NCBI GenBank assembly: GCA_037576195.1
Contig: CM075102.1
Location: 1,674,001 to 1,738,000 of the forward strand
Length of the DNA stretch: 64,000 bases
Source of the DNA: Phytoseiulus persimilis
Lineage: Eukaryota > Arthropoda > Arachnida > Mesostigmata > Phytoseiidae
Direction of reading: 5' to 3'
Part shown: positions 43,792-55,595 of the stretch, one piece after another
Layout: each line of letters starts with the position of its first letter
Numbering within the stretch: position 1 is the first letter of the stretch
Program-made: the position numbers and the translations under genes
Notes under the pieces: model-generated
Databases searched by the model: none
The model's input: the letters and a program-made list of their open reading frames with translations, nothing else
What the model was told of the DNA's origin: nothing

Positions 43792-46700
43792 CTGAAAGGA
43801 AGGAAACAGGGAGGTTAACGGGGAATGATCGAATAAACTTACTCCATACTCCGGTGACGGTCACAGAATAACCCGTCCGTGGGGAGGGCGCGGGGTGGGG
43901 CGAAGAATCGACGCGGTGGGAACTCGAGCTGGAATCGATGCAGGAACTTGTTCCCAACTTTCTGGCGCCGCAGAAGGAACCGCGGGTTGCGGGAAAGTTC
44001 TAATTGATCATCATCGGAGCGAGGGCGGTGACGTCCACGGCGACATCGACGACTCTATCGCCCGAGAAATTGTTGTTGTGTAAACAATGTAAAAGCTGGC
44101 AGGTGACCGAGGAGTCGAGCACTCGGAATCCCGTCGGGAGCGGGCGGGCAAATTGCCAAAATCCGCCTCCGACACGGGCTGTTAACCTCGAAATAAATCA
44201 CTGGTGAAAGAGCAGCAGCCTTTCCTCGGGAGATCATTCCTCCCTGAAGGATCCTCGGCCGGAATTTGCAAATCCCCTCGCCCGCTCTCCCTCTGCCCTC
44301 ACTCAAGAAGCACGCAACCGAGGAGGCAACTAACTAAGCCAGTCTGTCAGCCTCAAGAGCACGACACGCGCACCTCTCAATACTTCTACTTTGGGGCACG
44401 GAACGCGATTCGGCTCCGCGCGGAAGAAACTAGAGGCTCAAGATCCGAAAGCCGAGGTGACCGCGAGATCGAGGAGATCACTTGAAGCGAAGCCTGAAAT
44501 GGAATCCGGACTCAGGGAGCTGGACAGGTCGGCGCCCAACCCCAGGATCGGCAATCGAGAAGTTCTGGTGTTGAACCCCAGAGTTTTCTCGAAGTTTCTG
44601 AGAAAATTGGATTTCCTGATCCGTATCCTTGAGTCTGTACCTCTGAGAGGTTATCTTGCCCTGGGACCAGCTGCTCCTCGTGCGAATTTCACGCGGATCC
44701 AATGTCACTGGAGGACGACAGGGAGAAATATTCCTGGATGTCACTGGAGTAGCGGGAGAGAATCCGCCTCTAATGAGCTTCCGCGCTCTGGGAGCTGCTC
44801 TTCGGACGAAGGAGATGGCCAGAGCGAGATTTCAGAATATTTTTCCGAACGAAGGTGACGTGACATTATGCACGACATCACCCGCTTGACTGCGGTCGGG
44901 ACAGCGTGAACTGTCCCAATATTTCAGGCAACGCCCGCTCCCATATTTTTCTCGCTCTAATTCAAGGTCTGTTGACGTGTGTGAGCCGTTATCTCTCGAA
45001 TGTTCGCACTCAGGGCCAGAGAAAACGGTGTCTGTCGGGGGCACTCATGGGGACGGTTTCAACATAAATCCTGCCGAGGATACGAACGCACTGACGTTGG
45101 TCTTCCTACCTCTCATGATATGGGCAGATATGATACACGCACAGAATATGCAGTATATGATATGAAATATACAAAATATCTATGGAGTTGAAAATAAAAA
45201 ATGTAAGTTGAGGATATATGGTAAGTATATGGAATATATGAAATATGTGATATGAATATATGAATGATATTCTCGAGGAATTTTCGATATCTGGGACATG
45301 TGTTCGAAGTCTCCCATGATGCCTTCCCTCTGACTCGTGCCGAGACTCGACTCGGCCTTCCAGGTTTTCCATGACACAAATCGTCCAAACTCCAGCATAC
45401 GAGCTCCCCTAAGCCTCGACCCAGAAGTGCCTATCTGACATATTCGCAGAAGACGATCAAGGTGAGAGGGTCGTCGGAACTATCCGAGAGCCCATGCTGC
45501 GTCGGTTGTCAAGCGAGGTCGGGAAAGCTGCATCCGACGCTCTCGAATCATGTGCTAATCGTCCTAGCTGTTCGGCGAACACCTCGGGATTTTTCCGCGG
45601 ATGCGACCTTTTGGAACTCAAGGGATCCAGTCAATACGTGATCCCAAAACTTGTGATCCTCTTACAGGTGAATCTTTCTCTCTCCCCGCCCAGATACACG
45701 GAACGCACGGAGGATAGCTCCAAGCGCCGGACGGATCTCCGACGATGAACGACTCTCTGGGGAGAGCTCGGGGAAGGAAATCTCCGAGAATATCTTGAGG
45801 ATAATTCACTGATAGTTTTCCCGGGCCGTAGCGCTCATGAGCCGCCTCTGAGCTCAGCGGTCGTGCGTTTGTGACTCGACGGAGCGATTCGAAGCGGCAA
45901 ATCGACACGAAGTGATGAAGTGAATCCGAGTTCACCCGGAACCACGTGCAGATCGCGTGTTCCCGAAGATCGCTGCCTAATGACGACGGGAATCAATGAG
46001 TGAGCATTTGGGGCAGAAAGGTTTTCTGCCGTTCAGGTAGAGTTCGAGGGCTCGGTACCGACACTCGGCTAGCTCGAGGACGTTATCGTTCTGTAGACGA
46101 AGCTCGGGTCGTTTTCGACAAAGGGTAACGCAAAGAAAGGCAGAAAAAAACAGCTTTCGAAAGAGAGCTCACAATCCAACTTTCCTGTTCTATGAGCGAA
46201 ACGAGCCCCATTCAGCCACCCGGCCGATTCCCCGTGCCAGCTCGCTGGATCGAGGAGACCGTACCGGAGTTTGAGTCTTTCTTCCTCTCTTTTCTTTAGG
46301 TGGTGCCATTATCATTTAGGAATCCGATGAGGGAGGCCAAGAGTTACGGATTTCGTGAGGACAGCCATAGAATCGTTCTTTCCTCCAACTCGCTTCAGAA
46401 TGGCGGACGCTCGGTGAAACGAGATCGCTCGTGGTTCCCATTCACAGCTTCCACGTCAGACACACTGAGGGGAATCCGCTTCCCGATGGATCGGGAAGAA
46501 GAGGGGTTGATCGTACGACAGGGTCGGACCCGCGCGGCGATCTCCTTCATCGGTACAGGACAGCACGTCAGAGCAACGATGACGTACGAGCCGGCTCGGG
46601 ACGAGAGACATCTTCAGACTCTGAGACCACCGGGAAAGTGGAAGTCCAATGCACAGACTGGACGGGGAATCTCTATCAGACAGCAACTGAGGCGAGACCA

Positions 46701-49700
46701 GACCCGGCTGACTAGGATTTGAAGTAGGTTCAACGGAGCGTGATGACAAGAAGGTTCTCACTCGAAAACACGAACAAGTCTCAAAAATGGAGACGGAAAC
46801 GAAAGAAAGCCGAACTACGGGAGCGTGGCAGGAGGCCGATCAGGCTTCCCCACCATCGAAGAGAGTCGGCCGTCAGTCCGGTTTCGGCTAATTTTCGAGG
46901 CTGTCCTGATCGAGGAGTCCCCAAGTGAATGAATCGCCGGTCTAGGGTTCGCCCGAGATCGTTTCCCTGTGGGCAAAATCTCTCATTGAGTGATCGGGGC
47001 AACGGGAGGTCGGAGTGAGATCGTCGCTAAGTTTCCTCGCCCCTGGAATGCTAATTACCAACACACATCCCGTTGAGCGTGCACGAGGCCTCGGGCAAAC
47101 AATGGAGAGCAAATCTTTCGACTGATTGCGCGGAGTGTTATTTAAGGTCTTGTTGGCAACTTTTCCGCGATACCCTCTCGAATATTCTCGGATGACTTTC
47201 TCTCCGAGAAAACAACGGTTCGACACAACTGTTCAGTCATGGGACACCGATCGCGAACGGAAATTATCTCACGTTCGAGCCTTCGGCGACAAACGAGCGA
47301 ACAAAATTTCTGATGCAAGGACTTCTGCAGTTTTCATCTCTGTCGCCGCTGTTTCGCCCGTCGACGAGCGGAGACTAGGCCTCACCTTCGTAAGCAGAAA
47401 ATCCGGACGATATCGACTCACATAGTCTCGCGTATATCTCTGCCGCGAGCAACAAGCGCGCACGCACAGCGAATATCGTAATTACCGCTCTCGCAAGAAC
47501 AATGACAGAACGATGAGGGGAATCCGGCGGACCGCTGCCCGCGGCGGCCTCACGCTGACTGATGTTTTTGCCGTCAACTCTTGATCAGGAAACGAATTGT
47601 TCCGTGCGCAGTCAGTCTGCCGCTCGCGAACACGGGCTGGCCCGCTTCTTGCGGGGCGCTCTCTGACAGATTTCCGAGGCCCGCTTTCTCCCGCCCGCGT
47701 TAACGAATGTAAACTCAACGTTGGTAATCGGAATGTCGTAAATACTCGAATCGACGTGTCGTTTCGTGGGCAAATCAGAATATACACGATGCAGCATGTG
47801 TTCCTCAATTCGGAGAGCCCGGTTGGCGCGGAAAGTTCCGATGACCGAAAGTCAGTCGGATCCGCAGAAGGCCTGGACCTAGTCGGACCGGATAGATGTA
47901 GGGTTCCGCTTGTTCTTCAAGTTTCGAAGAGCGAATCTCTCTATCGACGATCCGGGATGAATTGGCGATCTTCCAGCCTTTTGAAAAGTAACCATTATTG
48001 TTGTTGTAGAACCGCTCTCGCTGCGTCACGTGGGGCACACCAAGAACGAAAGTTCATTATTGAGGTCCTATTTCGGTCGAGCGAACAGAATCGCTCCAGC
48101 TCCGCTCCGACGTCGCGCCGCGGCGCTCAGGGCCGATGTAGTCACAGAGGAGCGCCTTCGTTCGCTTCCAAATGATCCGCTTTAATTTATCCCTTTGTTG
48201 CAGATGGCTGATGCGTATACCCCATACGAGTTCGATCATCGCTGAATCACCCGCTGCGCGCACGCTGAGCGTTACGCAACACGAACTCGGTGTTATTCGG
48301 GATCTCGTTCGGAATGCGAATCGCTCGGAGCCCCCATCTCGGGTCTCAATCTTCGTCGACGCCTTTCACGAATGGGGGCCGCCCGTCCGGTCGTTTACCG
48401 ATAAAGTGAGTTCGGCTTCGGTTGACGGCAGCGTTCTCTCGAGGTGTGCTACGCACGTTCTGGAAACATCTCACAAAAGCTGACTCCGAGACGCGGTAGC
48501 CTGAGGTTCAGCCGCCCCCTCCTCTCCCCCTGCTGTTTTCCATGCCTCAGATCCCGAAGGAGGAGTTACGTGAAAAACGAGATGAATACATTCCGTGGCT
48601 AGGTGGAATATTTCGCTGTCAGGAGCTTAGCGACGACGAATCTCGAAACCGAGTTTCGGGATTTTTCCCCATTCATTTCCCTCCTCCTGGCTGCTCCGAA
48701 CTCTCAGTGCATGAAGGTGACATTTTGTTCGGAACGATTCGGTGCTATCAGATGCTGTCGTCTGCTTCAGGGGACCGGATGCTGAGGTGACATGCTCGTT
48801 TCAGAGCTGGCAAGAGCGCCAAACTCGATTTCAAGGATTGACGCCCGCCTCGTTCGGGGCCCGAGCCGTCTCTCGATTCCAGTCCGCGACAGGCATGTCC
48901 CGAGTAGCTCGCGGTGGAGCAACCACCCAACTCAGCCACAGGTAACGACGAGGCCGCAATTTCGACTCCCGTTGGAGAGGGAGGCCGACAGCTGCAAATC
49001 TGCCGCAAAACTCGGGACGGAGCTTGAGGACTGATATCCGAGCCACGTGCCAATAGCAATTAGGCGCTTTATGCCTACGCAGCTAAGGATAGGAACGCTT
49101 GACGGAATTGACAGCTTCCCGCGGTGGGTGCTTTCCCCAATATGGCGGGAGGGTGCGATTGAGCTCGCTAATGGCTGCAGGAGTCGACCCTCCGGGGAAC
49201 GTTCCGCTTTTTCCAGATTTCTTTTCCACGCAAGGGAGTTCATGGAACGCCACGATCTCCCTACTCGACGCGGGTCTTGCCGCCCTGTCGAAACTGGAAT
49301 ATCGAATTCACGTAACCAGGCCAGGAGCGTCCCTAGACGCATCAGAATAAAGTTATTCATGACCGGCTCCTGCCAGTGACAAGTCTGTGGCCGAAAGCTC
49401 GCGGACGACTTGAGCCAAGACAACTGTCGACCGCGGGAGTCGACTTCCCCGCTCAAAATCCCGAGGACTCCATCGGTTTCCGATACTGCATAAACGAACG
49501 GCCGCTCGGTTAACCGCTCTCGACGACGATTATCGACGTTGACCGCACTGCGACGGGCAAGGATACACATCTTCAATGTGCTACCGAATCAAACAGTGAG
49601 TGTCCCGACTGGCAGCGAGCCGAGCGCGTGGAGGGATTTCGGAGATCCGGGCTGATGGCCGCAAAAAGCTTTTGTATCGATATCTCACACGTCGAACTCT

Positions 49701-51390
49701 CGAAAGTCATTTTCGGAAAATCTTTCGAAACGAGTGACGGTGTTACCTCCAGGTTTCTTCGATCCTGTATACCGTGAGCTCGGCAGGAAACATAGAACTG
49801 AGTCTTCGACCTCCTCGAAGACAGAACCAGAAATCGCTAACAAACGATCCAACGCTTTCGGCTCCGGAATTCTTAAATAAGTAACACATCTCTCCTTCGG
49901 TCGAAATCGGACGCCTTAGCATCGAGGCCTCACGAAAGGCACCTTCACACAGAATGCAAGAGGAGCTATGGAATTTCCGCGTGTCACTTTTTATATCTTC
50001 GACTCATTCCGACTTCCCGATACAGCTGTAAACATAGAGCGAAAACGAATCAAGGACGCGTAGCCGATCATATTATTCCGGTGCTCTATGGAGGGGGTGT
50101 GACCGTGCGTCGACGGGCTAACTTCCAGCATTGAGGAGCACCCACAGTGGTTCGGATCGCGTCTTTTGGTGCTGGGTCGTGTCCGCCCAGACTCTCACTT
50201 CACATGGACACCGTTGGCTGGAGCCGAGTCGGCCTTTGTTTTCCAAAGAGAGACTGAGCGGCCGATTGCCACTGCTGGAACCCAGACTCGATGGTGGTTC
50301 GGAGCGTGGCGGCCGCCAACATGCACGCCACGCGATGCGTAACGAATGATGTGCACACGGAGTCGCAAGCGTGTCGGCAACAACGCTGAATGCAAGTTTA
50401 TGTACGCACTGATCGACATACGTCGAACGCGGAATGGGTCTGAACTTCATCCGTTCCCCTAAAGACTGTGACCGCGCTCTGTGGTTCTGCAGTAGAAGCG
50501 GGGAACTCGGCTCCGATTTAGCTTGAAAGGGTTTCGGCCGAAGAAGTGGACCTCGGAACTGCATCGACACTTCTCTTCTGTTGGTCGACTTGGAAGGAAT
50601 GAGTCGCTTGGTTTCTGATATGAATTGATTGTTGCATGGTTCTCGGCTCACATGGAATCGCCGACAGCAGTAATTTGGCGTTTCGTAATTCCAGACCGCA
50701 CAGAAAATACGAAATGCTATCTTCGGATCCGACGAACCAGTGCATTGCCCGGCACTTCCGCGAGTACACAGGTAGTACTCCTGTTTGTACATGGGAGGGG
50801 TAGCACCGCAAACACTCGAAAAGTATTGGGAAGCTATCATTCATCCTGCTTTGCGAATAGCCGCGGCCGGAGCCTTTCGGGCGAACCGTATCCCGTGTCT
50901 GGGAACGCGACCCTTCAGAAATGGATGATCTTCCATTGCGGACGATCATCGCATCGACGTCGTTCGGCTTGATCGTCTCTGTGAACGGTCCGAGCGCTCG
51001 AGGCAAGAATCAACCCCATGACGTACAAGCACATAACCGGCCATCGTGACACTTTCGAGTTGGCGGCCGCCATTGCGGGTCGCCTAGCTTCCTTTCAAAC
51101 AATTTCCGATTGCTTTCTGGTTGATGTTTGGTGGTCGGATTCGCTTAAAAGCTCTTAACCCATTATCTTACCTCGATACATTAGGAGGCACTCATACAGA
51201 CAAACAAACAAACTGACCAACCGAGGAACACTCGCTTCTAGACGCTGGTAAAAGTTTTGGATCAATTTTTCCCCTTCCCTCCGTTGTGTTCAGCCTCATG
51301 ATATTTTTTCTCTGCGAGGTCGATACCCGCGGCGAGCTTATCTTGTTTAGCCCATCTGCGGCCGAAAATACGTTCCTCGAGCCCAGACTC
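43792..51390. other. Long gene-poor interval
   Basis: No frame here shows a family motif or a consistent splice chain. The largest open frame, plus 46300-46722 (140 codons), is Arg/Ser-rich without motifs and is left uncalled. Part near 43.8-44.5 kb is the likely 5' region of the unknown minus-strand gene. An AT-rich stretch near 45160-45265 and scattered short GC-rich motifs are present. No RNA gene was recognised. Confidence 0.45.
45160..45265. repeat. AT-rich imperfect repeat (GATATGAAATAT-type)
   Basis: Repeated units such as GATATGAAATAT, GGAATATATGAAATATGTG and GATATGAATATATGAATG make a local AT-rich tract in an otherwise GC-balanced region. It looks like degenerate microsatellite sequence. 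Confidence 0.6.
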
Positions 51391-51480
51391 CACGGACTCT
51401 TCTCTCCCTCTCCCTCGGTCACTATCTTTCTCTCCCTCTCTCTTTCTCTCCCTCTCCGTCCTCCTCGTTTCTTTCCTCTC
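51391..51480. repeat. Pyrimidine-rich CTCTCC tract
   Basis: About 90 nt nearly free of purines on the plus strand, dominated by TCTCTCCCTC units, about 0.7 kb upstream of the CRAL-TRIO gene start. Nearby are short (GATC) repeats at about 51640-51660 and a (GCAC) repeat at about 51820-51840. Confidence 0.75.
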
Positions 51481-52153
51481 AGAGGAGAAGGATGAGGACG
51501 AAGCCCGAGTGTGCCATTGCAGCCAGTTCTCGGGGTTCCGCCACGGAGGGGTGCCACCAGAGACCGGGATAAATGGCTGGCTAAGGGTCTAACGAACTGT
51601 CTGCCTAATTCGACCGGGCGAGTAAGCGGCCACGATGATCGATCGATCGATCTCGATTCTGGATGGCGATTGCTCAGCGAGTCTTGGTCGTCTTCCCATC
51701 CATCAATCGTTCCTGTCCTGGGGCTCATGGAAGTTGGTATTCTTCTCCGTCTGTCGGCGGCGCTGGTTCGGGTGTTTTGTCAGTCGCTGAGCAGGCTGTC
51801 CGCCCGATAGGCAGCCCGGCACGCACGCACGCACGCTGAAATGTCAGCGCCAGGCAGGCTAACCAACTCGCGGTTCAGGACGTTACCTATCGAATGTTGT
51901 CGATGACGCAACGGTGTCGCGTCCAAACTATCCGTGAACTGAAATGACCCTTTTTCTGTGGCCGGCTCCGACCTTCGTCTGTCTGGATTTGACTGTCTGT
52001 CTGTCCGTCTGGCTGGCTCCCTCTTTCCGCGAGCAATGAGCGCTGTCCCGCATTCAGATTCGGTGTCGGTTCATTCGCTGTTCAGTCTGTCCGCGAGTCG
52101 CTCGGTTTGTGTCTGTGCCGGTGTTCCAGCCCTGGTTCGAGCGGGTTCCGAGC
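51481..52153 (+). promoter_or_regulatory. 5' flank / probable 5' UTR of the CRAL-TRIO gene
   Basis: No gene is seen here. The last few hundred bases before the ATG at 52154 are rich in CTGTCTGTC-type repeats and are probably promoter plus untranslated leader. The open frame continues upstream of the ATG without another ATG in the same frame close by. Confidence 0.4.
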
Positions 52154-55100
52154 ATGACGATTACCGAGTTGAGTTCTCGGGGCCCCGGCGCTCATTCACA
52201 GCGTATCAATCCCGCCAAAAGCACACCCGCCGATGCCGAATTCGAGAGCGCGGGCCAGCGGGAGAAGGGCATTGAGGCGCTCCGGACCAGGGTCCAGACG
52301 CTCAAGAACGAGGACCCGCTGAGCGAGTTTCGCGAGGACGACTTCTTCCTGCTCTGCTTCTTGCGGTCGAGGAAGTTTGACGTCGAACGAGCGTTCAAGT
52401 GCTATCAGAAATACTACAGAGTGCGGAGCGCGCACCCCACGATAATGTATCCCGCAGGCATCGGACCTCTGGATCGCGTCAAGTTTTTCGAGTTGAACAA
52501 CGTTACGCTGCAGCCGAAGAGAAACCCAATCGACGGGAGCACGGTCTACATCTGGCGTAAAGGCGATTGGGTTCCCGGCACCGATTGGGACCTGGCAGAA
52601 CACCTCACGCCCTCATATTGGATGATCGAGCACGCTCTGAAAGAGCCCGTGGTTCAACAGCGCGGTGTTCAAATCATAATCGACGGAGACGGCATAACTT
52701 GGTCCATGCTACCCTACATCAAAGTCATGGTTCTCAAGGTGAGGAGAGCGAAATCATCGAATCCCATTCCAGATATTCTCATCTCAGCCGGGAGCCGCTC
52801 GAGTCCGGTTTCGCGCCTCGCTCCTCTCGGGTTTCTGGCGCGGATTAAGTCGCTCTGTTCCGCTCACCTCAAGTGAAATTAGAGCCCAACTCCGAGGAAT
52901 ACGAGTTCTCGGAAAAACAGAAGTTCAAAAGTTTCGAGCGGCTGACGATGGTGAAACAGTTCCGTGTTTTTGAGGAATAACTGACACGCGCAGTTTCGAC
53001 AGCGCGGTCACTGCTCTCGTTCCGCCCTGAGTGACTCTCGTCGTGGAAATTCGTGACTTCTCCAATAATGGTCCAGAACAAGGTTCGCGGGTCGTTTCGT
53101 GGTTGACGAAGTCATCGAGCGATGTTTTTTTGTTTCCTTTCTTTTGTCATCGGGGAATCGTTGACGGCGTTCGTTCGAGAACCGGGGTTGACGAAGACGT
53201 AACTGGGGTCGTTAGACATACAAAGCGTTTTCTGTTGAAGTTACAGCAAGATTACGTTATCAGCGGTGATGGTGGCGATGACATTGGATAGCCGGCGCGA
53301 GATGATGCGGTAGCATTGCGGAAAAGAAAAACTTCTGAAGGTCATCGCCAGTTTCCCAGACTTGGGATCGCCTTCGAATGAGTTGATGCCGTGGAGCGGT
53401 CAAGTTCCTGTTCGTCAATCGTTCCATCCAGTGACCGCTACCTGAGAGCGATTCGTGTCCGATAACTCATGTTTTACGAATAGCGCTCTTTGCGGTCACG
53501 TATCACTGACACAAACATCTCAAGCAAACCGTCACGAAATTCGGACCAGTGTGCTGCGAAGCTCCAATGGCGACACTCGTTCCCACGGCGGTGATCGCCG
53601 TTTCACTTATCGGCCACGCGGCCCGATGCCAATCGTCGTTGCGGTTACAGACGGCAGTGCTCCCTATAGAACGTCTGTTTGCGTGAAGAAAAAAGCGAGC
53701 AGATGGAACACCTGGCCGCAGAGAGTATGGGAGGGCAGTAAGGGGGTCGGAGGTGTAGCAACGTTTAACGTGTCGCTTGGGATAGCATCGGATCAATGCG
53801 AATGGGAGTTTGCGGGTGGGTTGGTCGTCGGTTATTAGCGGGTGTAATAGAGTTGCCGGCGAGCTGAGGACTTTTGGATCTAGCACTCGAAACCTGATGA
53901 ATCTCCGACTATAATTCGGATTCTTCGTCTCGTCGTTGTTCATGTGCATTCAGAGGGCGAAAATGGAGGAAAAATAACCAATAAGCCGGGGAATCTCCCG
54001 TTCTCCACGCTCCTCCTCTCCCCCGTCCCGGTATGTTCTCTGATGTGCCACCTTCCGTTTCCTCCTCCCCCTCAGGTTGGCCGCGCTCCCGTTCCCACCG
54101 GGCCCTCGGACGCCGGGTGCTCGCGGAGATCCGTCTGGTCGTCGGAAATGGCGGGACATCTGCAACTCATGCATAGGTTGTCAGAGTAATATGAACGCGC
54201 TCGATTGTAATCAAGCGTTGAAGCTGTCTCCGGTCATTGTTGCCGGCGATTTCCGCAGCCGCCTCGACCCCCGCCCTGGGTTTCGCACCTTCGGCCTGTC
54301 GTGCGACCCTCTGCAATAAGCTCTTCCCCATATCGGACATATGGATAAATGGGCAGACGGAGGGATGAATGGAAATTGTTCTCGCCGCCCAGGTTGAATG
54401 TACTCAGCAGCGTTTTCTCCCCTGCGCGAGATGGCTTCCCGACCCTCGCTTTCACGAGAACCTGGATGATTAATTTTTCCCGCGATCGCTCACCGAGCAG
54501 GTCGTTCGCTGGCTCATTCGTTCGTTCTCTGTCTTCGCATCCCTCGGCACTCATGCACATAATTGAAGCTCCGGACTTTTGAGCGAAGACTCTGTTATTA
54601 CTACAAAGTAAATATAATGAATGAATGCATGCATGACTCGAATGGGACGGAACGGTTCGAATGAATCAGCAGACGACGCTTGCATGCTCGCAGGAAGCGG
54701 TGTGGGAATGGCTGAGCGTCTGCGTGTTACGTGCCCCCCCCACCCGCCTCCTCCACTTCCCCATTTCTTAGCGTTCTCTTCTCCGCCGTTCTCTCGCCAC
54801 CGGTCCCCCCTGGGTCATCCGTCTTCCTGGTCATATCTTCGGAGAATTCGAGAACGACTCGTCGAGACACCTGTTCGGATTCCGGGGCGAATTTAGCGGG
54901 CGCCGGAGCCGATTTGACGGATGGAGTGTGGGACACGAATATCACGGTGGTTTCTTGCAGGTGATGGTTCACACAGTGCAGGACGCCTTCCCTGCGCGCT
55001 TCAGAGCGATCCATATCGTCAACCAGCCGGGTCTGTACGATTACATCTACGCTTGCATTCGGCCTTTCCTGAAGGCGAAGATAGTGAAGCGAATCCACCT

Positions 55101-55305
55101 CCACGGCTCAAACTTAGAGTCTCTGCACCAGTATGTCGACCCCGAGGTCCTGCCGAGCGAGTACGGCGGTAAAGCTGGTCCTTTCAGTAACGACTGGATT
55201 CGGAAACAGCTTTACACTCGTGACGAGGAGTTCCGACGTTACAGTTATTACGGATTCCTGAGGGATTCCGCCGGAGGTACGACCGCCGCAGTCACCGCTA
55301 AATGA
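52154..55305 (+). CDS. CRAL-TRIO lipid-binding protein (alpha-TTP/clavesin-like)
   Basis: SEC14-type cytosolic protein that binds a hydrophobic ligand such as a retinoid, tocopherol or phosphoinositide. Exon 1 is 52154-52738 and exon 2 is 54961-55305; 930 nt, 309 residues. The join is phase 0 (AAG|GTGAGG ... TTGCAG|GTG). The CRAL-TRIO N domain reads DDFFLLCFLRSRKFDVERAF with KCYQKYYRVR. The lipid domain has GVQIIIDGDGITWSMLPYI, then AFPARFRAIHIVNQPG, KIVKRIHLHG and VLPSEYGG, the usual alpha-TTP/CRALBP order. ATG at 52154 (MTITELSS) is the first in frame. The 2.2-kb intron is much longer than most in the window and shows no extra exon. The ligand cannot be inferred. Confidence 0.92.
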
Positions 55306-55595
55306 CGTGAGGATATCCGTTCTCTGGCTGTCTGGTCGCTCCGACGGCTCCAGAGAGCTGACGGTGTTAGAGGCCCCTGTTTTCGGTGGAAATCCCTTGC
55401 CCGCAAGCGACGACGTAGGATCGTACGGATCGTGATTCGACCATGGATTCATTGATGGACTCGCGCGGAGAAATCATAACCTAGGTAGGCGGAGGCTCGA
55501 CATAACCTTAATTAGCGGAGAGAGACGATCTTGGGTGTAAGACGACGACCATGTATGTAAAGAGATGACACGCAGACCAAAAATGTAGGATGCCG

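Noticed and set aside
46300..46722. 140-codon plus-strand ORF
   Set aside because: No start context, splice partner or motif; composition is what random sequence here would give.
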